Assembly (NCBI GenBank): GCA_036971475.1
Contig: JBAIZL010000001.1
Coordinates: 135,400,192 to 135,464,191 of the forward strand
Reading direction: 5' to 3'
Length of the DNA stretch: 64,000 nucleotides
DNA from: Prosapia bicincta
Taxonomy: Eukaryota > Arthropoda > Insecta > Hemiptera > Cercopidae
Below, one piece after another: positions 38,201 to 45,205 of the stretch. Each line of letters opens with the position of its first letter. Within the stretch, counting starts at the first letter, position 1. Under the pieces are notes generated by a model. That model was not told the origin of the DNA. It saw nothing but the letters and a program-made list of their open reading frames with translations, and did no database searches. The position numbers were made by a program, and so were the translations under genes.

Positions 38201-41030
38201 GAAATTGGTGGGATAAATTATTGAATGTGGGATTTACTTAGAAAATATGATGTTTAAATATTGGTGTTTAATATGATGATGTTTATCTATTTATAATATT
38301 CAAATTTATGTAGGGTTTATACAAGACTTTGCTAAAACTATTGGAGTATCAGTGAATGGTCGGTAAATGTAGTAATAATATTTATGTTAAAATCATTTGA
38401 AATTCATTGAGTATCTACCTTAATTTCTTGTAATTTGTTAATGTTCATTTTTTTTTTAATAGGTAAAAGGGAAGTCTACTGTGAAGTCAGTATGGGATAC
38501 CAAGAGAATAGGACTATACCAGTTACAACTTCAGGGTCAGATGTAAAGTGGAATGCTTCAATGCAGTTTTTGGTTAAGAATTTAAACGAAGATGTCCTCT
38601 GTGTAACTGTACTTGATAAAGGATACTTTTCACCTGACGGTGAGTGTTAGAGACAATTTTATTTGTACAAGAGAACTCTGTTGTCATCGAATTTTGTTTT
38701 TTTTTTATCAACCCATTATGTTGTGAAAATAATTTAAAACTTATACTTTTACCTCCAAGTGTGGTTCAAAGTTGTTCGACTGATGCTGTATAATAAAGAA
38801 GTGAAAAGTAGTAAGATATTATTGTAGCGTAATATACAATGGATATGTGTTCAATAATAAACCATCAAAAGTAAATGTTGGCCCGGGTTTTTAAAAATTG
38901 TATGAATATTAACATGTGTGAATATATTTTTAATGTAAGAAATATATATGTAACAGAGTGTATAATTTCAAATTAAATTCTTGAATTTTGTAAACCATTA
39001 CATTCGGTGAATCTTGATTAATCACTTTAACAATAGTTTATGACTATCCGAACTTTAAGTTTTGTAAGTTTTCATAAATTTACAAAATTTAAAGTTCGGA
39101 TAGTCACAAACTATTGTTAAAGTGATTATTCAAATTAAAATACAATTATTGGTGACTATATAAATGACGAATATATCATGAAATTATAATAAACAAGACT
39201 TAGAGCAGCTGGCATGGGACATGCATATATGAAATGTAATTTGATAATTCGTGGACTGTATTAACCAAGGATACGGCTCTGCCCTTACCTACTGGATATC
39301 TATAACACATTTAGTAAGTGTTTCATATATTTGGTTGCTTTGTGAAAACTGCTTCCATCTTTGCACTATGTTTTGTAATTTTATGTTAATATTTCTTAGC
39401 AAATTTGAGTTCTAAGAAACAAGCCTGTATTATGTTTTGTTAAAAACTTGGTAAATTTTATTCTAAAACTTTGGCAATGCTTTTTGAAGTTTTCAAAGAT
39501 TATCTTTTTAAAATATAGGTTTTTAACCCATTACAGTTTACGGACTAGGTCAGCTAGCTATGACAATTTATTATTAGCAGGTATGAAAACTAATTTGTAT
39601 TAAAAACACTTATCATAGTGTTTTATGCGCTTGAAATACCATTGTCAAAAGAACTCAGTTGTATTCCATTTGAGTGATGTAACAGGATGGTCTTGAAGTT
39701 TCTAGTCATTTTTATTGCCATCTTCTCTTGCTACAGAATAGGTGAAGTTACTTTGTGTTAAGTCTGGGCTGCAAAAACATCTCATTTTGTATTAGTTAAG
39801 CAGTGCATTGTAATGCAAGATCATAATCAATGATCAGAATGCCAGAGAAATGTTTATTTTGGATAACTCTATAATTTTATTTATGCCTAACAGTAGCGTA
39901 TACGCTCTTTCAGTAAAATCTACCAGCAGTACACTATGCATAATCGTTTTCAGAAGTCGTTTGTTGACATTTTAGTAGTGTTTTTGGTGAATCAATGTCT
40001 CCCCTTCCAATAATAGCTCCACTCATTATTCGAGATCCATTGGAGAGGTCAGGGTGAATGTATGGTCAGGCTGCTTTATGGTTTTTGCCTGATGTATACT
40101 TACAGTTTGAGCCCCAGTTTCTATTCAGGCTAAACGGAATGACATTTTACACACACTACTAAGAACTCACCAAACCAAGAAACCATATCATTCAGACAAA
40201 CTTTGCTGAACACTTCATATTCACAGTCTACAACTACACAAACATAATAACAACCCTTAAAATTCTACATAAACTAAATTGTAACAGCCAACACCACGTA
40301 TCAGAACAGTATGAAATAATTTAAACTATTTTAAGCTACACCCAACACATATACTTAATACCCAATTACATTATTATTCATGACTGATTGAAGTATTTAT
40401 TAATCCCTTGATATGTTCAATTTCAAGCCTTTTATTAAATGTCCTTTCTAATACATTATAGGAAGTAGTTTCTTGTTAACAATGCCTTGAATAATTTCTC
40501 GTATTGTTGTTTTCTCTTGATTAGTTTTAGTTTTGTTTTTTGTAATATGAGTTAACTTTTAATTTTATTCATCCATTAAAATATTTTGTTTTTCTCATAG
40601 TAAAGTTAAAGCACAATGAAAATTTGTCACAAGTTAATGGTGTGATAAATAAAAGTGTTTAATACTTTATAAGTAGAATTTAAGTGATAAATTTGATATA
40701 ATATAAGGCTCTATGTTATTTAATTATTAATATTACAACATGATTACAACAGTACAGCGAGGCAGGGAGTCTAACACTGCCAACACAATAAAATAATTTT
40801 AATTAAAAAAACTAGGTCATACAAGGGGAATAAAAGTAAGACAAGGCTATTTATTCTGTGAATTTGTTTCTGTTCCAGAATTTCTGGGAAGAACGGAAAT
40901 CCGAATATCAGACATGCTGAGCTCGACAATGAACTCAAAAGGGCCTATCATCAAGTTCCTGCCCCTCTATGAAGTAGAATCAGGGGAAATTCATCTTAAA
41001 CTTGATCTCCGTTTGTTTGAAACAAGTTAA
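17084..41030 (+). CDS. ITSN (Dap160-like): Intersectin, long form: C-terminal DH-PH-C2 module (11 exons, 5' incomplete)
   Basis: Exons 17084-17202, 18603-18709, 23074-23146, 24710-24916, 26839-26922, 27646-27801, 30438-30569, 32555-32756, 33077-33157, 38463-38639 and 40879-41030 join into one open frame ending at TAA 41028-41030; every junction is AG/GT and the phases agree. The product is 495 residues and is cut at its N-terminus by the window, not by a start codon. The order is a Dbl-homology RhoGEF domain (exons 1-5 into 6; motifs [35 protein letters not shown]), a PH domain (exons 6-8; [11 protein letters not shown], ending [11 protein letters not shown]) and a C2 domain (exons 9-11; [37 protein letters not shown]). 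This order and these motifs are those of long intersectins, endocytic scaffolds whose DH-PH unit activates Cdc42 at the plasma membrane. Other DH-PH-C2 proteins are less likely because [17 protein letters not shown] is intersectin-like. Fly Dap160 was described mainly in a short form; this locus encodes the long one. No stop or frameshift breaks the exons. Confidence 0.93.
18046..18250 (+). other. Possible LINE-like remnant in intron 2 start
   Basis: A short frame includes [10 protein letters not shown], reminiscent of the EHxLxxC segment at the end of non-LTR retrotransposon polyproteins, followed by broken frames. It is too short to assign. Confidence 0.15.
18603..18709 (+). CDS. Intersectin exon B: DH domain helices
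   Basis: This exon encodes [20 protein letters not shown] followed by [16 protein letters not shown], the Dbl-homology stretch that follows the first helix. It ends two bases into an Arg codon, which the next exon's leading A completes. The donor is gtatgt. The open frame runs past the donor by chance, so an unspliced reading would give a false extension. Confidence 0.9.
19370..20290. other. CpG-rich non-coding block in intron 2, unknown repeat
   Basis: This ~0.9-kb segment is visibly richer in G+C and in CG dinucleotides than its surroundings. It contains several similar short blocks (gcggtttaaaac, gcggctaaaatcg, tcggctaaaacac). There is no open frame of note and I found no terminal repeats. 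A solo LTR or recent non-autonomous element is the most likely identity. Confidence 0.3.
20541..21912. repeat. Foldback element, family D, split by a pogo/Tigger-like insertion
   Basis: The right end caagtaatatcaaagtgtaa is the reverse complement of ttacactttgatatta (20541-20556) joined to cttg (21731 on). Further arm sequence (gaccagactttttgtta and its partner) lies at 21736-21780 and 21850-21890. The element at 20557-21728 therefore sits inside the left arm. The central part contains the pair cttggagg / cctccaag. Confidence 0.85.
20557..21728. mobile_element. Non-autonomous pogo/Tigger-like DNA transposon with TA target duplication
   Basis: Terminal inverted repeats CAGTAAACTCCCGATTATCC and its partner GGATAATCAGGAGTTTACTG bound 1,172 bp, with TA on both sides. 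These ends (CAGTA... with GATTATCCG) are typical of pogo/Tigger elements. Further subterminal repeats (gcggattatc) are present. The interior has no intact transposase; a 66-codon open frame at 20823 resembles nothing known to me. Confidence 0.88.
22113..22345. repeat. Foldback element, family E
   Basis: Inverted arms taataaattactacttttg...tggcaaaaaa...ttactgatatttctcagc-agacgcgtttcacac on the left, with the partner gtgtgaaacgcgtct...atatcagtaa...ttggca...caaaagtagtaattta on the right. No coding sequence. The acgcgttt block is shared with family C. Confidence 0.8.
23074..23146 (+). CDS. Intersectin exon C: DH domain
   Basis: A 73-nt exon after tcttttgtttcag. Its first base completes Arg, then it reads [19 protein letters not shown] and ILCEN, ending on a whole codon before gtaagg. 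It matches the short DH segment ending with the GDIL motif just before the conserved RFCSCQL block. Confidence 0.88.
24281..24360. other. Poly-G run in intron 3
   Basis: A run of about ten G residues is followed by caaaatcaccctgg. No gene or TE end was identified around it. Confidence 0.3.
24710..24916 (+). CDS. Intersectin exon D: DH catalytic core
   Basis: A 207-nt exon of 69 whole codons, with acceptor actttgcag and donor gtacgt. It encodes [17 protein letters not shown] and the most conserved DH helix, [20 protein letters not shown], which forms the Rho-GTPase contact surface in this family. The opposite-strand open frame here is only a shadow of it. Confidence 0.93.
26839..26922 (+). 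CDS. Intersectin exon E: end of DH domain
   Basis: An 84-nt exon of 28 codons between tatttaag and gtatgg. It encodes [18 protein letters not shown] and then [10 protein letters not shown], the last DH helix leading into the DH-PH linker. Confidence 0.9.
27646..27801 (+). CDS. Intersectin exon F: DH-PH linker and first PH strands
   Basis: A 156-nt exon of 52 codons after tattacag, ending before gtaaat. It encodes [18 protein letters not shown], a strongly intersectin-specific linker, and [13 protein letters not shown], which opens the PH domain. Confidence 0.92.
28632..28990 (-). other. Unrecognised minus-strand open frame in intron 6
   Basis: A frame of about 90 codons (with one upstream stop) ends [11 protein letters not shown] and includes [10 protein letters not shown]. 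The paired CxxC motifs (LSCGKLI, CFDC) hint at a zinc-binding tail such as those ending some transposases, but I cannot name a family. Confidence 0.2.
29042..29730. mobile_element. Non-autonomous hAT element with perfect 8-bp target duplication
   Basis: The ends TAGGGATGGGCCGATTCC and GGAATCGGCCCATCCCTA are exact inverted repeats, flanked by aaaaatgg at 29034-29041 and again at 29731-29738. An 8-bp duplication and TAGGGATGGGC-type ends indicate hAT. The subterminal regions are packed with gattc/gaatc motifs. No transposase frame remains. A pogo-like end (cagtaaaaactcgattaacc, about 29406) lies inside. Confidence 0.93.
29406..29575. mobile_element. Fragment of a pogo-like element inside the hAT element
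   Basis: Starts with cagtaaaaactcgattaacc, and downstream includes ttatattatagacagatatc. Both match, in reverse orientation, the element ending at 34922. It lacks a flanking TA, so it is probably a captured or truncated fragment. Confidence 0.6.
30438..30569 (+). CDS. Intersectin exon G: PH domain strands
   Basis: A 132-nt exon of 44 codons, with acceptor ttttcag and donor gtattt. It encodes [20 protein letters not shown], the canonical PH strand pair, then an unusual stretch rich in Phe and Ser ([14 protein letters not shown]) where the PH loops lie. Confidence 0.9.
31790..32005. repeat. Foldback element, family F, with an expanded ATC tract
   Basis: Left arm catactcaaaattcacaaa...cttcaatgacaaagtcatc...agtgagtgtt; right arm aacactcaccgatgatgatgact-cggtcattgaa...ttgtgagttttgtgtatg. 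The left arm carries about seven ATC units where the right has three, so the tract grew or shrank after the arms formed. Confidence 0.75.
32555..32756 (+). CDS. Intersectin exon H: end of PH domain
   Basis: A 202-nt exon after tttgtttcag. It encodes [17 protein letters not shown], strands with [16 protein letters not shown], and the C-terminal PH helix [11 protein letters not shown] containing the invariant Trp. It ends one base into a Lys codon before gtaagt. Confidence 0.92.
33077..33157 (+). CDS. Intersectin exon I: start of C2 domain
   Basis: An 81-nt exon after aaaattccag. Two bases complete Lys, then it reads [20 protein letters not shown] and KPPLFGG. This is the first C2 beta-strand of intersectin. 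It ends one base into Gly, and the donor is gtaagt. Confidence 0.9.
33294..33532. mobile_element. hAT-type MITE with perfect 8-bp target duplication
   Basis: A 239-bp element with ends TAGTGATGG...GATTC and GAATCGACCCATCACTA, flanked on both sides by gttgagac (33286-33293 and 33533-33540). An internal block (agctctaagataatgtcg) is repeated in tandem about 57 bp apart. It lies 136 bp downstream of an intersectin exon and is non-coding. Confidence 0.93.
34621..34922. mobile_element. pogo-like element end with a 146-bp tandem duplication
   Basis: The right end gttaatcgagtttttactg is followed by TA and is the reverse complement of the pogo-type end inside the hAT element at 29406. Just before it, a unit starting ccaaaatatattgcattact occurs twice in tandem (34621 and 34767; period 146 bp). 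I could not place the left end. Confidence 0.65.
35177..35430. repeat. Foldback element, family G copy 1
   Basis: Long arms: left includes aaaacaaaatagttaactt, aaaaattagtttttaataaa and aacagactag; right includes ctagtctgttgtgaag, tttattaaaaactaattttt and gttaactattttgtttt. The centre reads ggcgatgatgtcgacttcct, related to the copy at 44312-44577. No coding sequence. Confidence 0.85.
35512..36126 (+). mobile_element. Internally deleted PIF/Harbinger element
   Basis: The ends ..CCCCCCATACA and TGTATGGGGGG.. form imperfect inverted repeats, with TTA on each side (35509-35511 and 36127-36129), the target preference of Harbinger. The sequence near both ends carries repeated catgctcgcc-like motifs in both orientations. 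Only the N-terminal part of a transposase remains between them. Confidence 0.8.
35660..35930 (+). pseudogene. Harbinger transposase N-terminal fragment
   Basis: One frame reads [40 protein letters not shown] and TEDHFEDIL, then a TGA stop, then [20 protein letters not shown]. This is the conserved N-terminal region of HARBI1/PIF transposases (WxxxWLxxR, LxELxxxDxxxYxNxLRM, ERLxxTLRFLATG). The DDE catalytic half is deleted, and the in-frame TGA near 35808 makes even the remnant non-coding. Confidence 0.8.
36510..36720 (-). pseudogene. pogo/Tigger transposase remnant
   Basis: The minus strand gives [20 protein letters not shown] followed by [20 protein letters not shown]. NADETxLxWK is the signature around the first catalytic Asp of Tigger/jerky transposases. 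Upstream minus-strand sequence to about 37000 is broken by stops. No ends were found. Confidence 0.6.
37480..37920 (+). promoter_or_regulatory. LTR-like block with TATA box in intron 9
   Basis: A TATAAAA box (37635-37641) follows GC-richer sequence and is trailed ~30 bp on by a tract with tactcttcttcttagagg, then repeated agtca/gttagt motifs and, near the end, aattaaaatctt. The order promoter, leader, poly(A)-like signal resembles a retrotransposon LTR. There is no partner LTR, primer-binding site or coding region, so a solo LTR is a guess. Confidence 0.35.
38463..38639 (+). CDS. Intersectin exon J: C2 domain core
   Basis: A 177-nt exon after a T-rich tract and tttttaatag. It encodes [18 protein letters not shown], then [14 protein letters not shown] and [15 protein letters not shown], the C2 strands with the usual Asp-rich loop end. 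It finishes one base into Glu before gtgagt. The 5.3-kb intron ahead of it is the longest in the gene and the richest in transposons. Confidence 0.92.
38993..39135. repeat. Foldback element, family B (longer copy)
   Basis: Arms aatcactttaacaatagttt, gactatccgaactttaa and their partners ttaaagttcggatagtc, aaactattgttaaagtgatt around a ~25-bp centre. The outer left end cattcggtgaatctt matches the tail of the copy at 4906-4962. Confidence 0.8.
40120..40345 (+). pseudogene. Decayed Penelope-like element, C-terminal end of nuclease domain
   Basis: A + strand frame reads [20 protein letters not shown] then [20 protein letters not shown], which fits the region after GIY-YIG in Penelope-like proteins (AxHLxxxxHxYxNI, LxILxxxxK, LxxLEQYEI). 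The conserved H and E..Y-E positions are visible. The flanks carry stops, and only the last domain is left. Confidence 0.5.
40879..41030 (+). CDS. Intersectin exon K: end of C2 domain and stop
   Basis: The terminal coding exon follows tgttccag. It encodes [18 protein letters not shown], then [20 protein letters not shown] and FETS, with TAA at 41028-41030. The ending closely follows known intersectin C-termini. Confidence 0.93.
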
Positions 41031-41240
41031 GTTTGACATTAAAAATAGGACAGCTATTCTTAATCTAGTTTATTGTTAAACGTTATCTTTATATTTTAAG
41101 TTAGGAAAATGTTTAGATTAATGTAATTAATTTAAGTTTAGTTACATGATGAGGTGAACGTTTTCTGTTAACTTAAAAGTATATAATTATTAGATAAGAG
41201 TATTAACTTGAAAATATTATTATAAGAGTTAACTTGAGTG

Positions 41241-41242
<2 letters not shown>

Positions 41243-41299
<57 letters not shown>
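41243..41299. repeat. (TA)n microsatellite
   Basis: An uninterrupted TA tract directly against the left arm of the foldback at 41300-41500. Confidence 0.95.
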
Positions 41300-41302
<3 letters not shown>

Positions 41303-41500
41303 AACTAAGTCAAAATACAAATACAAGAATTATAATTGAATTTACAATTCAAAGCTTTTCGTTGGCTAACATTAATATTCCGAATTATTTAATATTCCTG
41401 ATGATGTTGGTACTGTTAGCCAACGAAAAGCTTTGAAATGTAAATTCAATTATAATTCTTGTATTTGTATTTTGACTTAGTTCTTTATTAATACACAAGA
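41300..41500. repeat. Foldback element, family H (full), between two (TA)n arrays
   Basis: Arms ataaagaactaagtcaaaat, acaagaattataattgaatt and caaagcttttcgttggctaa on the left pair with ttagccaacgaaaagctttg, aattcaattataattcttgt and attttgacttagttctttat on the right. The right arm contains CCTGATGA-TGTTGG...CCAAC-GAAA. (TA)n lies directly left of the element and a few bases right of it. Confidence 0.88.
41398..41436 (+). other. Hammerhead-like core: CTGATGA, hairpin, GAAA
   Basis: The exact CTGATGA heptamer (41398-41404) is followed by a GTTGG/CCAAC stem (one extra T before it), then GAAA at 41425-41428. This is the order CUGAUGA-stem II-GAAA of a hammerhead ribozyme. The extra U before stem II and the competing long palindrome argue against a simple active ribozyme. 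Confidence 0.4.
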
Positions 41501-41512
41501 ATACTTATTGCG

Positions 41513-41539
<27 letters not shown>
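41513..41539. repeat. (TA)n microsatellite
   Basis: A short TA tract close to the right side of the family H foldback. Confidence 0.9.
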
Positions 41540-41544
<5 letters not shown>

Positions 41545-41993
41545 ATATAAATAATTATAATAATATTATGACGTGTGTTTTGTGTGTATGTTGTGTGTGT
41601 CTGTGTTAACAAATATTTCCGACAAATTGTGATTTGAAATTAATAAAAAGTCCTAATAATAATAAGTAGGAAAACTTTGATATTTATAAAATCAAACACA
41701 ATAACCTATTAATTAAGGTGAGCAAAACACTAAACACGAAACTGTTTTTACGTTCCCTAATCACAGACAGCATATCATGAAATATTCATACCAACAAGAA
41801 TAAATGTGACTTCATTGCAAAAATAGCTTTAACTTGTAAACACAGACACATATTGTAAATACACACCAGTAAGATAAAAAAGTATGTTTTTTTGAAGGAA
41901 AGAAATAGTAGTTTTAATAACAATGAGCGAAATAATGTAAGAATGGAAAATACATTGCAATGAGTAAATATGTGCAATATTAAAAAATACAGT

Positions 41994-42980
41994 AAACCCT
42001 CAACATTCGCAATCTTAACCTTCCAAGGGGCACATAGAATTTCAAATGGGAAAGGAAGCTTACTGAGTTTTATTCTGCACAAAAACCAGTTAAATTGAAT
42101 TGGTTTTCGTTTTTATATTTGGGTGACTTTACAATTAAGTACTTACAAATACATTGTAAACAATTTTAAAAGGTAATGTAAAATTTTGAACTTAAATGAC
42201 ATATTTTTAAAAATGCCTTGAAAGGTTGAAACATATAAGTAACGTGTACTGCTAATTTCATTACAAAAGAGGGCACTTGAAGGATGTTTTCCTCAATAAT
42301 GTAACTCAACTTCTAAACATGAATATTATTTAATTATAGTACATATAAAATTATAATAGTTAGTGAAAATAAGGAATATTTACTGGAAATATGTAGGCCT
42401 ACAAATTAAAGATTAAAATAAGTATTGGCTTTGTAAAACAACTGGTTCTAGTGTAATATAAAACATGCATAAATACACATTGTTCAGTTCTAAGCCCATT
42501 AGTGATGTTGATGGTCTTCTTCCATTCCCATGATTTGCCAAATTTATGTTTTTTTTCCCTTGCTGTTGCTTGAGCATGACCCAGTTTCATTGGAGTTATA
42601 GTTCTCCATTCCCCGTACTGGCTCAGTATACTACAGGATTTCACAGTTTTTACTAAAACATGCTCCTTCTTAAAGCCAAACTGCTTTGAAACATCTTTCT
42701 GGCAGATTTTTAGCGAGATTTTTTATAACGTCAAAATCTGATAAAATGTCAATAAATTGGTAATCTTTGTTATTTTCATCATTTTCAGTTTCACTTAATG
42801 TGTCTTTATTTTTATTTTCATTTGCTCATTCATCAGAGCTTTTCATCTGGGAGACACTCGTTTCCATCAGAATCATCAAAGGGCTATTTAACAAAATTTC
42901 AGGTAGATCGTATTTCTTGAAGTTGCTCTTTCTCAACTATATTCATCATTATACAAATTCACACCTCTTGAAATAAATTC
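41994..42980. other. Possible pogo-like end and unrecognised minus-strand frames
   Basis: TA-CAGTAAACCCTCAACATTCGC at about 41992 looks like a pogo/Tigger terminus. No matching right end was found. Minus-strand frames to about 42900 include an acidic stretch (TLSETENDENNKDYQFIDIL) and a Lys-rich stretch near 42540, neither of which I can assign. Confidence 0.3.
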
Positions 42981-43687
42981 AATAAAACAACAGTAAAAAT
43001 GTTCAACTTAGATTCTAAAAAAATATAAAATACTAATTAATATTAACAATAAAATCACTAATGAATATAACTCCACAAAGTGTTTTGTAATGTAAAGAGG
43101 CGAACGAGAAATTGTTAGGCACAAACAACTTACAGGATTAGTAAGTAGTTGTATACTACTTACATATTATTTATCCTAATAAAGCTTAAGGACAAAATCT
43201 CAGTAATCTGATCTGATATGACAAGGACTAAATTCACATTTAGGCTTGAAGGAAAATATGGAAAAAATTTGGTTGGGGCATTTCCTTGACTGAAGGGTGT
43301 GAAGTACTGAGCAGAAAACCTACTATTGATACTGGAAAAAGTTTTATTCTTAAATAATGTTAAATACTGTTAATACTTAAATACTGCGTGGAAGAAAATC
43401 CACATGCGCTCTGTTGAAGATTAACAGCCATATTTCTGATTATTCACAAACCAATGGTATTGAAGACCAAAGTTCAGCATTTATAGATTAAGACATTTTT
43501 TTAAATATTATCAAAACATTATCAATATAAATAACTGATGTTCTGATATGGAGAAGTGTAAAACTCAAGCCAAAAGTAATTTCACGAACTTTTGCTCTAA
43601 TTAAATATAAAAATTACATCAGTTCTGAGTAGCTAATGTCTAATATAATTTTTAGGGTAGTTTTTATTGGTAAAGATTATTTAGATT
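42981..43687. other. Non-coding DNA without recognised features
   Basis: AT-rich intergenic sequence with no gene, RNA or TE similarity. Confidence 0.4.
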
Positions 43688-43965
43688 TTTTGGATTAGGA
43701 GAATGACAGACTTACCTTGGTAAGAGTCCACTCTGTAGTCTTGAAATAGAAACACATAAAAGCACTTAACCAATGATATATTTCAACCACGCAGTGGTTC
43801 TCTCATATTTCTTTTTGTTTTCTCTTTTATTGACAAAGACCACTGTGTGGTTGAAATATATCATTGGTTAAGTGCGTTTATGTGTTTCTATTTCAAGACT
43901 ACAGAGTGGCCTCTTACCAAAGTAAGTCTGTCAGTATCCTAGTCCAAAATATCTAAATGTCTAAT
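43688..43965. repeat. Foldback element, family I, ~110-bp arms
   Basis: Left arm includes gacagacttaccttggtaag, tgtagtcttgaaatagaaac and ttaaccaatgatatatttca; right arm includes tgaaatatatcattggttaa, gtttctatttcaagactaca and cttaccaaagtaagtctgtc. The centre is about 45 bp. It is one of the longest-armed foldbacks in the window and non-coding. Confidence 0.9.
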
Positions 43966-44311
43966 ATAAACTACACAAAATTTCCCAACTCTGTTGTTAA
44001 AGCTCCTAACTTGTTTCATTTTAAATTCTCATTACCAAACGGAAACAATATGTGTTTAAAATAACACCTTCTATTTAACTTTCAAAAAACTTTTGAATAT
44101 TCTAGCGAAAGTATAAATTTAGTGTGAATATGGACAAAAGGTAAGAAAATGTTTGATATGAACAAAGTGAATTATAAAATGACATAATTTACAGAGACTA
44201 AAGAGTAATAAAATAATCGCAGGTATAAATACCCCATGGTTTTCTGTCAGCCTGCTTCATGCGTGCACATTTGGAAACTGTAAATTAAAATTTCCATTAA
44301 GATTTTAAGAT

Positions 44312-44577
44312 AGTTCACAATGGTAAAAATTAAAAACGTTTACTCTAAATTTCACTACACATTAAAACAAATATACTAGTTTATTAAAACAACCAGACTA
44401 ATTTCGACGATGATGTTGCCTTCATCAGTGCTTGATTACTACTAATGAAGGGAAGATCGTCGTCGAAACTATCCTGGTTGTTTTAATAAACTAGTTTGTT
44501 TGTCTTAATAAACTAATGTGTAGTGAGATTTAGAGTAAACTGTTTTAATTTTTACCATTGTGAATTGTTCTCACTAG
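44312..44577. repeat. Foldback element, family G copy 2
   Basis: Outer arms ttcacaatggtaaaaattaa and ttaatttttaccattgtgaa; inner blocks tagtttattaaaacaaccag and ctggttgttttaataaacta. The centre contains ttcgacgatgatgttgcctt and cgtcgtcgaaac. Order and spacing match the copy at 35177-35430. Confidence 0.88.
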
Positions 44578-45201
44578 GTAAGCTCTTATTAACTTAATTT
44601 TATGTTAGTTGTTTGGGAAACCTCAGGAACCAAATTCAGAAATCATCTAGAAGGTTTCAGCAATCTCTACACTAATAAATGTCTCAACAAAAATTTACTG
44701 TCTCCTACTCCTTTGTTTGTTTTGAATAATAATATGACTGGCTGTAAATTGTCTACATCACTTGCAAAGGGTTTTGACAATCATGTATAGCTCTCCACAT
44801 GCTGTTTTTAGTTACCAATGAATTTCAATTAGTTCTGCATCTTTTGTGTTTATGAGCCATATTAATGCCTGAACTTTGCACTAGCGGATTGTGTTCTATA
44901 GTTCTTGGGCAAATGATCCATTTCTAATGACTACCAACTTAAAATTAAGCTTCTCAGCAAAAGGTGCATGCATGTTTGTTTAAGAATAGGGCAGCAACAG
45001 AATAATTTCTGAAGAACAGGTACTTGAAAACTTTCTTCAACACGTTGAAGAGGTAGAGCGTTTCTTGAAGGTTATAGCAGTAACTGGTCACAGCCTTTTT
45101 AAAAATGCACAGACCAAAATGTTATTTATGTAGAAAATAGATAAACGTTTAATCTAAAATTATGTAAATAATATAGAAAATAAACTGTTTTAAAAAGCTT
45201 T
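44578..45201. other. Non-coding DNA between repeats
   Basis: A 62-codon open frame at 44602 has no recognisable similarity. Nothing else was seen. Confidence 0.35.
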
Positions 45202-45205
45202 TTAA

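Larger units (their letters stand above)
41031..41660 (+). other. Probable intersectin 3' UTR
   Basis: AT-rich DNA follows the stop codon. The first clear AATAAA-type poly(A) signal I see is at 41642-41647, inside ttaataaaaagtcc. If it is used, the UTR would contain a (TA)n array and a foldback repeat; an earlier non-canonical signal is possible. Confidence 0.35.

Noticed and set aside
42399..42644. 81-codon minus-strand frame with a basic segment as transposase
   Set aside because: No catalytic or DNA-binding motif could be matched. It is reported only as unassigned.
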